DNA of 64,000 bases from Streptomyces rishiriensis (GCF_003112535.1 NZ_BEWA01000005.1:292024-356023); one strand, 5' to 3'; positions 24,167-37,934 are shown, counted from the stretch's first letter. Notes: a model not told the origin generated them from the letters alone. Made by a program: numbers and translations.

Positions 24167-25672
24167 TCAGCGGTAGCCGGCCGCGGTGACGTTCGCCTGC
24201 ACCGCGTCGTCGGTCGCGTCGGAGGGGTAGCCGGCGACGATCGCACCCTCGTAGAAGGTGCCGGCGCTCAGGTTGGCGCCGCCGCCGGGCTTGCAGCAGT
24301 CACCGCCGCTGCCGAGGACGATGGCTCCCTGTTTCTTCATGGGGCTGTATCCGCCGGGAAGGCCGCCGTCCCACAGGGTGGTCAGGGCGCCGGACTGCGC
24401 GTTGCCGCCCTTGAGGGCGAATCTCGACGTGCCGTTGTTCTTCAGCATCGCGGTGACGAACTTGCCGGGAAAGGCCCGCTGCCTGGTGTTCCAGGACTGG
24501 CTGCCGCCGGAGTACAGGCCCCACTCGAGATCGGCCTGCACCCAGGGACCGCTGCCGGCGCAGCCGCCGAACCAGCACTCGGTGCCGAAGTTGATCGCGT
24601 CCATCGCGCCGGCGGCGTCGGCCTTCCGGGTCGTCTCGCTGTTGCCGTAGTCGAAGCAGCAGCCGCCGTTGACGTGGGTGCCGCTGGTGACCATGTACGC
24701 CCCTTCGGGCGCGGCGCCGGTCGGCACGCCCGTCAGGTGACCGTCGCGCCAGTAGCTGTTGCCGGGATTGATGTACAGCGAGTACGCCTTGGCGCCCCCG
24801 GCGGTCAGCGACTCGGAGGTCGCCTTCGCGGGGCTGCTCTGACCCGATCCCGGAACCTGGGCGGATCCCTGGTACCACAGGTCGTTGCCGTGCCCGGACT
24901 GGTCGCGCACGACCGTGATCACGCACGAGGCGCCCGCGCAGAACGAGTCCTGCGCCGCCGCGTCGGCGGTTCCGCCCGGCGCCAGAACGCCGATGTCCCT
25001 GGTCGCGTTGTCCGAGGAACGCCTGACCTGGTACAGCGAGCCCTGGTAGGAGCTGAAGAGCGCCCGCACGGTGCTGTGCGCGGCCACGCACGGCGTACCG
25101 CCCGCGGAGTAGATGTCGCACGGGCCCGATCCGCCGGGCGGCGGCGGGGTCGCCGGCGTGCTCCACTTCTGGTTGCTCCGGCCGGTGCACGTCCACAGGA
25201 TGACCGCCGTGCCGTTGGCCGTGGCCGCCCCGTTGACGTCCAGACAGAACCCGGACCGGACACCGGCGACCGACCCGTCGGCGTTCTGGCGCCACACCTG
25301 CGTGGCCCGCCCGTCGCACGACCGGATGACGACCGGGGCCCCCGGAGCCGTCCGGTCGTCGTAGGCGTCCACGCAGCGGGTGCCGCCCATCGTCCTCAGC
25401 TCACCCGCCGACGTGAACGCGAACGCCTGGTTGACCTGGCCGTTGCAGTCCCAGATGTCCAGCGTCGTCTCCGGCGTGTCGACGTTGCCCTTGACGTCCA
25501 GGCACCGGCCCGAGGCCGAGCTCGCCAGGGGCCCCGGCGAGGCCGATGACGACCATGCCGGCGCGGTCGTCGACAGCACGGCCAGCAGTGCCATCACGCA
25601 CAGGGCGGCAGCCGTGGACAAGCGTGGTCCGCGAGCCGCGGGGCTCCGGGGCGAAACGGATGAAGGCTGCAT
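24167..25672 (-). CDS. Secreted GH54 alpha-L-arabinofuranosidase, N-terminal CBM13
   Basis: A 501-residue enzyme of the AbfB type. The signal is about 1-43. An N-terminal ricin trefoil (about 48-168: SGRCLDVKGNVDTPETTLDI, NQAFAF, RSNQKWS) is followed by a short Pro linker and the GH54 catalytic domain (about 180-501). The catalytic domain has [38 protein letters not shown] and the Cys-Cys hallmark [12 protein letters not shown], whose Glu is the presumed nucleophile region. Fungal GH54 enzymes carry a C-terminal CBM42; here that is absent. The ATG at 25672 (MQPSSVSP, with GAGGAACAGA) is preferred over the longer frame to 25825. It removes arabinofuranose from arabinoxylan or arabinan. Confidence 0.92.
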   Translation of the reverse strand: MQPSSVSPRSPAARGPRLSTAAALCVMALLAVLSTTAPAWSSSASPGPLASSASGRCLDVKGNVDTPETTLDIWDCNGQVNQAFAFTSAGELRTMGGTRCVDAYDDRTAPGAPVVIRSCDGRATQVWRQNADGSVAGVRSGFCLDVNGAATANGTAVILWTCTGRSNQKWSTPATPPPPGGSGPCDIYSAGGTPCVAAHSTVRALFSSYQGSLYQVRRSSDNATRDIGVLAPGGTADAAAQDSFCAGASCVITVVRDQSGHGNDLWYQGSAQVPGSGQSSPAKATSESLTAGGAKAYSLYINPGNSYWRDGHLTGVPTGAAPEGAYMVTSGTHVNGGCCFDYGNSETTRKADAAGAMDAINFGTECWFGGCAGSGPWVQADLEWGLYSGGSQSWNTRQRAFPGKFVTAMLKNNGTSRFALKGGNAQSGALTTLWDGGLPGGYSPMKKQGAIVLGSGGDCCKPGGGANLSAGTFYEGAIVAGYPSDATDDAVQANVTAAGYR

Positions 25673-26002
25673 TCTGTTCCTCGGCTGTGTGGGGGATGGA
25701 GACAGAGAGAGCGCGTGCCTGTCCGAAGGGGGCAGGGTGTCCGGGAGCGCCCGCAGGGAACCCTCGAACATTCCCCGCAGACATCCCATGTTCATAGTGA
25801 TTCCACAGGCCCAGGAGCCTGTCAATACACCGCGCCGCCCTCGGTCGGAAGGCGATCCATCCCATGTATTGGCAGGTCAGGTCGCCGTGACGGCATGCCG
25901 AAAACCGCGTCCGGCGACGGCCGCCGTGCCGGGCGCGGGTCTTCGTCCCCGTGCCCCCGGAACGACCCGCGGGCACGGGCGCGGCGCTGGGCGCCGGTCA
26001 GC
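25673..26002 (-). other. Promoter-like intergenic region before GH54 gene
   Basis: 330 bases with lower GC than its surroundings, the largest gap inside the CAZyme series. On the minus strand it contains TTGACA (25820-25825) with CACTAT about 20 bases downstream, a plausible but loosely spaced sigma-70-type promoter. A 10-base direct repeat CATCCCATGT (25782-25791 and 25858-25867) flanks it and could be a regulator site. Probably the start of a transcript covering the GH54, GH27, GH39-like, GH59, GH29 and esterase genes. Confidence 0.45.
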
Positions 26003-28718
<2,716 letters not shown>

Positions 28719-28770
28719 CGGGTTCCTCACCGGTGGGGGACAGTGGGCGGCCGAACGACCGGGCGGCCGG

Positions 28771-31221
28771 TCAGCGCGGGGTGAAGTCCTGGTTGCCGCC
28801 GGCCGTGTTCTTGCAGGGCCATTGGTCGAGTTGCTGGCCGAGGCTGCTGACGCCGCCGTAGACGTCGAGGCACAGGCCGCTGTTCTTGTTCCGGAAGGAG
28901 AACGAGCCGTCGGACTGCCGTACCGGCAGCCACTGGGCGGCGGCCGCCGCGTCCGGGGCCTGCTGCACGATGTCGGGCGTGCCGGCGGCCGTGGAGCCGC
29001 CCGACACCGCCACGACCTGCCCGGAGTGCTGCGCCCGCAGTTGCCCGTAGCCGCCCGAGGACGGCACGAACTCGAACTGCTGGTTGCTCTGCCCGTTGCA
29101 GGTCCACTGGTCGATCACGGCGCCCGCGCCGGTGGAGCCGCCGTACACGTCCAGGCACAGGCCGTCGCTGCCGATCACCAGCTGGTGGCGGCCGGTGGGG
29201 AAGCCGTCGCCGCCGTCCGACGACCGGACGCCCGCCTGCTGGATGACCTGCTGCGCGCCCTGCGGCCAGTTGGCGCCGCCGACCAGGACGTTGCCGGTGA
29301 GGACGTTGTTGTGCGGAGGACCGGTGGCCACATAGGTGTTGCCGCCGTTGTACCAGTTGCCGGAGAAGGTGCTGTCGTCGGTGTGGTTGTTGCCGTTGGC
29401 GTTGGTGAGCGCCCAGTTGCCCGCGTCCTGCACCACGTTGCGCGACACCGTCAGGTACCGGGAGCCCTCGTCCAGGTACAGCGCGGTGGTGTGGTTGTTG
29501 CCGTACATGTAGTTGTCGGAGATCACCGAGCCGGGGCTCGCGGACAGGCTGTAGATGCTGCCGCCGTCGAACATCGCCTTCTTGGTGTCGAAGACCAGGT
29601 TGTGGGAGACGGTGTTGTTCTTCAGCGTCGTGGGGGTGCTGTAGACGGGTTGATAGGTGTACGTGCCCCTGTTGACGTAGTCCTGGCTGCCGCCCGGGTC
29701 GTTGACGCCCCAGCCCCAGCCGATGTCGATCCCGTCGTAGGGCAGGTGGTCGCACTGGTTGTGGGTGATCGTCGCGTTCGTGACGTAGGTGGACAGGATG
29801 CCCGCGGTCTCCTTGTAGTCGGTGCCCACCCCGCTGACCCGGTTGTCGCTGACGACGATGTTCTGGTCGGTCATCTGCGGGTTGCCGGGGTGGTGCGCGT
29901 CCGGCTGGATCCCGCCGACCTGGATGCCGCTGCCGGCGATGTCGGTGAACGTGTTGCCGGTGACGGTGATGTCGCGGGCGCCGAGGCCGGTGCCGGACGC
30001 CGTGGCGACGCCGTCGTTGCCGACGCCCAGTCCGGCCTGCCCGAGTTCGGAGAACGTGTCGCCGGAGAAGGTGATGCCCGTGGCGGCGGACACCTGCACG
30101 GCCGCGGGCATCTGCGCCCAGCGGTTACGGGTGGCCTCGAACTGCGTGCATCCCGACTTGCAGGTGCTCAGCCAGTTGGCGGGCATCGCGTAGGCGCCCG
30201 TGAGGTGCGCGCCGCTCTGCTGGTCCGCGTAGCCGTCAGGTCCGCTGGGGCCGAGCCAGGTGGTGCCGGTGAACCGGATGCCGGTGAACGCCAGGCCGGT
30301 GGCCGGGGCGCTGTAGCTGCCGCTGACGCCGAGCAGGACCTGCAGCCGGGGCAGTTCGACGTCGAGGCCGTTCGGGTTCTGGCCCGGCTGGGCCCGGTAG
30401 TACAGGTCGCCGGCGGACGAGTCGAGATACCACTGTCCGGCCTGCTTGAGGAACGCGTAGTTGTTCTCCAAGTACACGGCCCCGCCGGCGAAGGGCGCGT
30501 TGACGGTGTCGTAGCCCCAGGAGTTGTTGTTCCAGGCGGGCTGCCGCATGGTGACGGTTCTGCCGCTGATCGACTGGACCGGCGCGTAGCGGTCGGTGAA
30601 GGAGTTGACGCTCTCGACCTCCATGTGGCCCTGGTCCGACAGGCCGGCCAGGTAGTCGAGGGAGGAGTCGGTGATGGTCAGGCCGGTCTGGGTGAAGGTG
30701 AAGGCCGAGCGGGGCACCGGGATCGCCGCGCGCATCGATTCCTTGCCGTTCACGTACAACTGACGTGTGTTCAGGCCGGCGCCGACGTGGGCCGACCAGA
30801 TGTTGCTGTTCTGATCATGAACCTGCCAACCTGATATCTGCTGGGCCCCGCTCACGAGCGGCTGCTGTCCGGACACGGCCTGGTACGTGATGGTGTGGCC
30901 GTTCTGGCCGCCGTCGCCGGAGCCGAAGGCCAGCGGCTCGGACAGCCGGTGCGTGCCACCGGCCAGGTGGACCACGACGTCCGCATCGCCCGACAGCCGG
31001 TGCGCGGGCTGCCGTGCCTGGTCGATCGTCGCGAACGGCTGCTCGGCGGTGCCGTTCCCGCCGGGAGCCGCGCCCGGGGTCACGTACAGGTCGACGGCCG
31101 ACGCCTGGCGCGCGGCGGGCACGGCGGACGCGGCTCCGGCCGTGGCCATGCTCTGGGCCAGCAGCGCGAGCAGAGCCAAGGGGGCGGCCCAGAGGCCGCG
31201 GAGCACTCTGGATCTGGACAT
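28771..31221 (-). CDS. Secreted right-handed beta-helix protein (GH141-like) with CBM13
   Basis: An 816-residue secreted protein. Signal peptide about 1-35. The N-terminal part (LYVTPGAAPGGNGTAEQPFA) is typical of pectate-lyase-fold enzymes. It is followed by a beta-sandwich-like insert and a right-handed beta-helix (about 330-650) with repeated N-x-F/V turns (ITVTGNTFTDIAGSGIQVGG, NIVVSDNRVSGVG, VISDNYMYGNNHT). The segment YDGIDIGWGWG resembles GH141-type glycosidases (alpha-L-fucosidase/xylanase), from memory. The C-terminal ricin trefoil (about 690-816) twins that of the GH39-like enzyme. The ATG at 31221 is chosen because GGAGG is then 6 bases away; ATGs at 31227 and 31245 are less well placed. 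Confidence 0.82.
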   Translation of the reverse strand: MSRSRVLRGLWAAPLALLALLAQSMATAGAASAVPAARQASAVDLYVTPGAAPGGNGTAEQPFATIDQARQPAHRLSGDADVVVHLAGGTHRLSEPLAFGSGDGGQNGHTITYQAVSGQQPLVSGAQQISGWQVHDQNSNIWSAHVGAGLNTRQLYVNGKESMRAAIPVPRSAFTFTQTGLTITDSSLDYLAGLSDQGHMEVESVNSFTDRYAPVQSISGRTVTMRQPAWNNNSWGYDTVNAPFAGGAVYLENNYAFLKQAGQWYLDSSAGDLYYRAQPGQNPNGLDVELPRLQVLLGVSGSYSAPATGLAFTGIRFTGTTWLGPSGPDGYADQQSGAHLTGAYAMPANWLSTCKSGCTQFEATRNRWAQMPAAVQVSAATGITFSGDTFSELGQAGLGVGNDGVATASGTGLGARDITVTGNTFTDIAGSGIQVGGIQPDAHHPGNPQMTDQNIVVSDNRVSGVGTDYKETAGILSTYVTNATITHNQCDHLPYDGIDIGWGWGVNDPGGSQDYVNRGTYTYQPVYSTPTTLKNNTVSHNLVFDTKKAMFDGGSIYSLSASPGSVISDNYMYGNNHTTALYLDEGSRYLTVSRNVVQDAGNWALTNANGNNHTDDSTFSGNWYNGGNTYVATGPPHNNVLTGNVLVGGANWPQGAQQVIQQAGVRSSDGGDGFPTGRHQLVIGSDGLCLDVYGGSTGAGAVIDQWTCNGQSNQQFEFVPSSGGYGQLRAQHSGQVVAVSGGSTAAGTPDIVQQAPDAAAAAQWLPVRQSDGSFSFRNKNSGLCLDVYGGVSSLGQQLDQWPCKNTAGGNQDFTPR

Positions 31222-31414
31222 CCTCATCCTCCGGTGGTGGCCCATGTCGGCCGGTCGGGACGGGCGTGGCGATCGCGGTTGTTCGCCTCGTGCGGCCCGT
31301 GGCCGGGGCGAGCCGGCCACGGGCTGGAGTCGTTCGAGGTACCGGAAACCGTTCGACGTGCATGGTGCCGGTCGACGTACGCGATGCTGTGCGACGTGCG
31401 GGGAGCCGTTCAGG

Positions 31415-33574
<2,160 letters not shown>

Positions 33575-35260
33575 TCACCCGTCCAGCCAGCAGCCGCGCT
33601 CGTCGACGGGCCCCCCGGCGTAGTCGGAGGTCAGCCGGTACACGCCCGCCCGGGGCACGGTCAGCCGCGTCCACGGGCCGTCCGCGCTGAGGCACGCCCC
33701 CTTGACCCGCAACCACGGCGAGTACTCGATCCGCACGGTGCTCGTCCCGGCGCGAGGCATCCTGAGCGTCAGCTCCGCCTCTCCCGCGTGCTGGAGCTCG
33801 GCCGGGGCGGAGACCAGCGGCAGGGTGTCGCGGACCCGGTAGATCTTCCAGTAGCGGTCCTGCCAGACGGGCTCCAGCCAGTCCTGTCCCTCCTTGATCA
33901 GGGCGGTCTCACGCTCCGCGGACCGATCGGGCGTGCCGTCGTGCAGGACGACGTAGCCCACCGCCCAGTGGCGCAGCCAGGCGTGGTAGCGCGGCCCGTC
34001 GAGGTCGCCCTCGTAGAACAGGCGTCCTCGTTCCACGTCCAGCTGCTGGTTCCAGCCTCGCATCAGTTCGACGTGCGGACCGAGAAGAGTGGCCCCGCGG
34101 TGGTCGCGATCGGTCGGCAGTTCGACCCGGCCGCGGTCCGCGCCCAGCCGGTCGAGCGCGGCGAGCACTCCTTCGGTGTGGGTGACCCAGCCCGGAACGG
34201 GATCCGGGGTGCGCAGATGCATCAGCGACGTCACACAGAGATAGGAGACGGAGAGGGCGGTCACCAGGGCCATCGCCCGCATACGGGTGCGCCGTACGCC
34301 GTGGCGGATGCCGCGGGAGCGGCGGTGCAGCGCGGCCGCGAGCAGCACCGCGGGGGCGAAGAGCAGACCGAGCCGCTCCACGTTGTTGCCGACGGGCGAG
34401 GGGACCAGCCAGGTCAGGACGACGCCGACGGCGTACAGGACGCCGGCCGCCCGCACCACCCGCCACTCCCGCGGGGCCGCCCACACCACGGCGGCGGACA
34501 GCAGCACCGGCAGGATCATGCGGCCCGCGGCCATGGGCTGTTCGCCCTGGAAGGGGAACAGCAACGTGGTCAGGCCGACGACGGCGACCGGCGGGAGGGT
34601 CAGGGCGAGGCACTTGCCGTACTCCCGGGCGACCAGATACCCCGCGCCCGCCACCAGCAGGAAGAGCCCGGCCACCGGGCTGCCCATGGTCGCCAGCAGC
34701 GCCCCGGACGCGGCGGCGGCGAGCCGGGCGGGCCGGGGCGCGCGGCCGGCCACGGCGAGCAGGGCCGCGAGCGCGAAGGCAAGGCCGAGGGCGAACGTGG
34801 TGCGGCCGAGGACGACGTTGTACCAGAGGGCCAGCGCCCCGACCAGCGCGGGCCACAGCGACACCCGCGCGACGGTGCGCTCCAGGAGCACCGCCAGCAT
34901 CCAGGTGGCACTGACGCCGGACAGCACGGAGACGGCACGGACACCGATCAGGGCCATCAAGTGCGGTGAAATGACGCTGTAGTTGACGGTGTGGGTCCCG
35001 CCGAACCAGAAGAGCCCGTACGGCGTGTCCGGGTGCCTGCCCACGAACCCCGCCCACGCGTACTGCGCGGCGAGGTCACCGCCGCCCGTCGCGAGAAAGG
35101 CGTCCCACCCCCAGTACAGCGGGAGGACCGCGGCGAGGGCGAAGAGCGGGACGCGGTACCTCGTCGGCGCGAGAGACCGGCGCGGCCGGCGCAGCGCCGG
35201 TGGCGAGGGCTGTGGCTGCCGCGCGGCGGGGGCCGACAGGGTGGAGGACTGTAGGGACAT
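33575..35260 (-). CDS. Large polytopic membrane protein
   Basis: A 561-residue integral membrane protein with about ten to twelve hydrophobic segments between residues 40 and 370 (for example LFALAAVLPLYWGWDAFLAT, LVGALALWYNVVLGRTTFAL). A roughly 190-residue soluble C-terminal domain follows, with TEGVLAALDRLGADRGRVE, GYVVLHDGTPDRS and QDRYWKIYRV. This resembles GT-C-fold membrane glycosyltransferases and the uncharacterised streptomycete membrane proteins with an extracytoplasmic tail. No catalytic D-E pair could be fixed. Start ATG (MSLQSSTLS) has GGGAAAG upstream. It is separated from the CAZyme genes by the 33011-33574 regulatory gap, and function is unknown. Confidence 0.8.
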   Translation of the reverse strand: MSLQSSTLSAPAARQPQPSPPALRRPRRSLAPTRYRVPLFALAAVLPLYWGWDAFLATGGGDLAAQYAWAGFVGRHPDTPYGLFWFGGTHTVNYSVISPHLMALIGVRAVSVLSGVSATWMLAVLLERTVARVSLWPALVGALALWYNVVLGRTTFALGLAFALAALLAVAGRAPRPARLAAAASGALLATMGSPVAGLFLLVAGAGYLVAREYGKCLALTLPPVAVVGLTTLLFPFQGEQPMAAGRMILPVLLSAAVVWAAPREWRVVRAAGVLYAVGVVLTWLVPSPVGNNVERLGLLFAPAVLLAAALHRRSRGIRHGVRRTRMRAMALVTALSVSYLCVTSLMHLRTPDPVPGWVTHTEGVLAALDRLGADRGRVELPTDRDHRGATLLGPHVELMRGWNQQLDVERGRLFYEGDLDGPRYHAWLRHWAVGYVVLHDGTPDRSAERETALIKEGQDWLEPVWQDRYWKIYRVRDTLPLVSAPAELQHAGEAELTLRMPRAGTSTVRIEYSPWLRVKGACLSADGPWTRLTVPRAGVYRLTSDYAGGPVDERGCWLDG

Positions 35261-35352
35261 ATCGACTTTCCCGGTGCGGTACGGACGCTGGACGGGTCCG
35301 CCGAGGAATGCGTGGCCCTGGGCCTCCTGGAACGCGCGGACCGTCGCGGGCG

Positions 35353-35538
35353 TCACAGCCGGGCATCCCCCGTCCGTCGCACCCGCTCGCCCTCGCGGCG
35401 CTTCAGGCCGGGTTCGTCACGCGGCCGGCCCCTGTCGGTTCGTCCCCCGCCCGCTGCGGCAGCGTGGGCGGTGAACCACGCCGCGCGTACCGCGCAACTC
35501 GCTGACAGCGCCAGCGCCAGGAGGCCGACATCATGCAC
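35353..35538 (-). CDS. Small hypothetical membrane-anchored protein
   Basis: A 61-residue frame starting GTG (reads VHDVGLLALALSASCAVRAA, then WFTAHAAAAG). It has one N-terminal hydrophobic helix and a basic C-terminal tail (DEPGLKRREGERVRRTG). GGAG lies about 7 bases upstream. Third-position G/C is about 79 percent, lower than in neighbouring sure genes. It lies 92 bases upstream of the polytopic membrane protein on the same strand. It could be a real small protein or a chance frame. Confidence 0.33.
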   Translation of the reverse strand: MHDVGLLALALSASCAVRAAWFTAHAAAAGGGRTDRGRPRDEPGLKRREGERVRRTGDARL

Positions 35539-35672
35539 TGAACCGCTCCGGAAATCGATGGAGGATCCGGACTGGGGCCTCGTACCCAAGCGGACTGCGG
35601 ACGCCGGCCGGAGCGCGTCTCCGACCATGATCCGGACCTTCCCGGGCCGGCAACCCTCCACCGGCTTCAGCA

Positions 35673-35703
35673 GAGGCTATTTGCACAGGTCAGCCTCATG
35701 CAA
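35673..35703 (+). other. Possible H-type pseudoknot
   Basis: GAGGCT (35673-35678) pairs with AGCCTC (35692-35697). TTGCA inside its loop (35681-35685) pairs with TGCAA just 3' of it (35699-35703). The order stem1-stem2-stem1'-stem2' is that of an H-type pseudoknot. Stems are short, so chance is possible. Confidence 0.3.
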
Positions 35704-35854
35704 GGCGTGTACACCAGCGGGCGGGAATCCGCTGGTGAGCCGCTCGCCGGGGAAACCGGGCCGCGCGCAGTCCCCGAAAGCCGCACGGAGTCTTACGAAG
35801 TCGTGACGCGGCGGGGCCGGTCCCCGCAACCGCGGGTGAACCGCCTTACCGTGG

Positions 35855-35990
35855 GCGCAGGCGTGCACTGGTCACCGGCGGCGCCGGGTTCATCGGGTCC
35901 CCTGTGCCATGTCACGCGAGCATGCGGGAGTCGCGTCGGCCGGGTGCGCGGCTCGGGGGACCGTACCGGACCGGTGGTGCTGCCCGTGTC
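35855..35990 (+). pseudogene. Remnant of NAD-dependent sugar epimerase N-terminus
   Basis: One frame reads RRALVTGGAGFIGSPVP, matching the start of extended short-chain dehydrogenase/epimerases (RALVTGGAGFIGSHL in typical GalE-like proteins). It then loses family resemblance after about 15 residues. No start codon with RBS and no downstream domain is present. It is too specific a motif to be easily random, so I read it as a fragment left after deletion. Confidence 0.4.
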
Positions 35991-36066
35991 ATGAAGCTGC
36001 CGCGGGCGGCACCACCTCGAAGCGGAGGCCGTCGGGTACGGCCGCCCGGGTCCCGCGCGCCGGGGC

Positions 36067-36528
36067 TCAGCGGCCGGCCGGTGGCCCGTGCCTCCCCTCC
36101 CTGCGCGACCGCAGCGCCAGCAGCAGCGCGGAGCCGCCGAACAGCACGGCGGTGACCAGCAGCCAGCGGGCGGCGAACCCGTCCGCGGACAGGCCGGTGA
36201 AGGACTCGTAGCGGGTCGCGACCCGGCCGCTGATCAGCGGGAACCACACCAGCAGCAGAAGTCCGGACAGGGTGGCGGGGACCCGGACGTACAGGGTCCG
36301 CTCCCGGCGGCCGACGGCGCCGAGCCCGCCGGTGACGGCCCGGTCCACGGCCGCGTACAGCGGCAGGAACACCAGGTCGTGCAGCACGGCCGCGCCCACG
36401 AACCACAGCGCCACCCCGAGCCGGTCCCCGGACAGCAGGCGCAGTCCCGCATAGCCGGCGAGCGCGAACGAGCAGGCCAGGAGCAGAATCTGCAACGGGC
36501 TTCCCAGCGGCGGGAGCACTGCGCGCAT
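36067..36528 (-). CDS. Small four-helix membrane protein coupled to Moco oxidoreductase
   Basis: A 153-residue membrane protein with four hydrophobic segments (LGSPLQILLLACSFALAGYA, LGVALWFVGAAVLHDLVFLP, VPATLSGLLLLVWFPLIS, ARWLLVTAVLFGGSALLLAL). The ATG (MRAVLPPLG) overlaps the TGA stop of the upstream molybdopterin oxidoreductase by one base (TGATG), so the two are translationally coupled. A His in the second helix (AVLHDLVF) could be functional, but no haem pair is evident. It is likely an accessory or anchor subunit; the family was not recognised. Confidence 0.75.
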   Translation of the reverse strand: MRAVLPPLGSPLQILLLACSFALAGYAGLRLLSGDRLGVALWFVGAAVLHDLVFLPLYAAVDRAVTGGLGAVGRRERTLYVRVPATLSGLLLLVWFPLISGRVATRYESFTGLSADGFAARWLLVTAVLFGGSALLLALRSRREGRHGPPAGR

Positions 36529-37823
36529 CACAGGTCTCCGAACGTCATCCGGGCCACCCACTTGGTGTTGAGCACACCGGGCACGGCGGGCGCGATGACC
36601 CGGGCCGGGTAGCCGTGGTCGGGGGTCAGCGGTTCACCGTTGACCTCCAGGGCGAGCAGCGAACGCGGGTCACGCACCTGGTCGGCGCGCAGGGCGGCCT
36701 CGCGGAAGGCGCCTCGCCGCTGGAGGGACTCCACCAGGACGTCGGGCGCCGCGTCCGCGTCGTACCCGACCAGCGCGGCAAGGTCCCGCAGCCGCACGCC
36801 CCGCCACCACTGGTCGCCGGTGGACCACCCCTCCACACAGGCGATGGGCAACGCCGCACTGTGCAACGGCAGTCGGAGCAGTTCGGCGCGGCTCAGCCGG
36901 ACGGTCCCGGTCGGTCCGGCGACGACCACCCGCCATACCGCCTCGCTCGTCTCCCGTGCGCCGATCCCCCGGGACGCGGCCGTCTTGTTGATCTGGAAAC
37001 CGCCGGGACCGCTGCCCGGGTCGGCTCCGCCGTGCGGGGCCAAGAGGGCCGTGCGGCGCAGCGGGCCGTCGAAGCACTGCCCGGCGGTGGTCCCGAACAA
37101 CAGCAGTGAGCCGCCGCCGACCAGCCACAGCGCCCCTCGCCGGGACACCGTGGCCGCGGCGGGCCGCGGCGCGACCAGCGGGAAGTCCGGCGCCCCTCCC
37201 GCCTCCTCCTCACGGCCCTTCCCGGCCCGCATGCGGCGCGCGTTGCGTACGGCGGCCGGGGCGCGGAGCACCACGTGCACCACGAACGCGGCGAAGAACA
37301 CCCAGGCGCCGTAGAAGTGCAGCGGATAGAAGGAACCGGGGAAGACGTAGTCCAGCTGGACGTCGAGCACTCCCGTCACGAACTCGAAGAGCGCCCCGCC
37401 GACGAGGAGCAGCAGGGAGACCCGCTCCAGGGCGTGCGCGAGCGACCGGGCCGGCGGCAGCGCGAACAGCTTCGGCGCCACCGACCACAGCTTGGCCAGC
37501 AGGACCGGGACGAGCGTGATCCCGAGCGTCACATGGACGCCCTGGGTGAGCCGGTACAGCCAGTACGGATGCGTCGGCCAGGCGAACAGGTAGAAGCCGA
37601 GGAGGCCCTTGTCCGGGGTCTTGTCGTTCACCGACGCGAGGTCCGGGTTGTAGGCGGCGTACGACAGCAGTCCCGTCACGAACAGCACGGTGATGCCGCC
37701 GAGCAGCACGAGACCGAGCACGGAGGTGAACCAGGGGCCGCGGACGGGACTGCGCCAGAAGCCGGGAGACGTGGGCCATGCGGACGAAGCAGATGAAGGG
37801 TGCGAGGCGGGCAACCGTGGCAT
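36528..37823 (-). CDS. Molybdopterin-dependent (sulfite-oxidase-like) oxidoreductase with b-type membrane domain
   Basis: A 431-residue protein with two parts. The N-terminal half (about 25-210) is a cytochrome b561/ferric-reductase-like membrane region with several helices and conserved-looking histidines (TQGVHVTLGIT, YPLHFYGAW, VVHVVLR). After a basic linker and one more helix (LWLVGGGSLLLFG) comes a periplasmic sulfite-oxidase-type Moco domain (about 265-431), with molybdenum-ligand Cys in PIACVEGWSTGDQWWRGV and HGYPARVIAPAVPG near the end. It is short relative to YedY plus dimerisation domain. Start ATG (MPRLPASH) lacks a good RBS, and a start at 37868 is possible. Inferred electron transfer between quinone pool and an unknown oxo-substrate. 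Confidence 0.83.
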   Translation of the reverse strand: MPRLPASHPSSASSAWPTSPGFWRSPVRGPWFTSVLGLVLLGGITVLFVTGLLSYAAYNPDLASVNDKTPDKGLLGFYLFAWPTHPYWLYRLTQGVHVTLGITLVPVLLAKLWSVAPKLFALPPARSLAHALERVSLLLLVGGALFEFVTGVLDVQLDYVFPGSFYPLHFYGAWVFFAAFVVHVVLRAPAAVRNARRMRAGKGREEEAGGAPDFPLVAPRPAAATVSRRGALWLVGGGSLLLFGTTAGQCFDGPLRRTALLAPHGGADPGSGPGGFQINKTAASRGIGARETSEAVWRVVVAGPTGTVRLSRAELLRLPLHSAALPIACVEGWSTGDQWWRGVRLRDLAALVGYDADAAPDVLVESLQRRGAFREAALRADQVRDPRSLLALEVNGEPLTPDHGYPARVIAPAVPGVLNTKWVARMTFGDL

Positions 37824-37934
37824 GCGCCGACCGTAGGGCGCTGCACCCGCCCCGGGTCGGCGACACATGACGAAACACTGACGTCCGCGCGCGCAGCGGC
37901 CTCTGCGCCGTCCGGTCGGCCTAACCTTCCCCCC

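Larger units (their letters stand above)
35539..36066. other. Gene-poor region with structured repeats and epimerase remnant
   Basis: 528 bases with no intact gene. It contains two interleaved inverted repeats (35673-35703), a 9-bp hairpin CACCAGCGG/CCGCTGGTG (35712-35720 with 35729-35737), and a decayed NAD(P)-binding motif near 35866-35900. It may be a scar left by deletion of genes that once followed a structured leader (inference). Confidence 0.45.

Noticed and set aside
35712..35790. Possible cobalamin or c-di-AMP riboswitch
   Set aside because: GGGAATCC and GGGGAAACCGGG pieces recall these classes, but the ordered consensus boxes could not be matched and no plausible regulated gene follows.
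35698..35994. 98-codon plus-strand frame in the gene-poor region
   Set aside because: No RBS, biased to Arg/Ser/Pro. The only meaningful motif (LVTGGAGFIGS) is in another frame.
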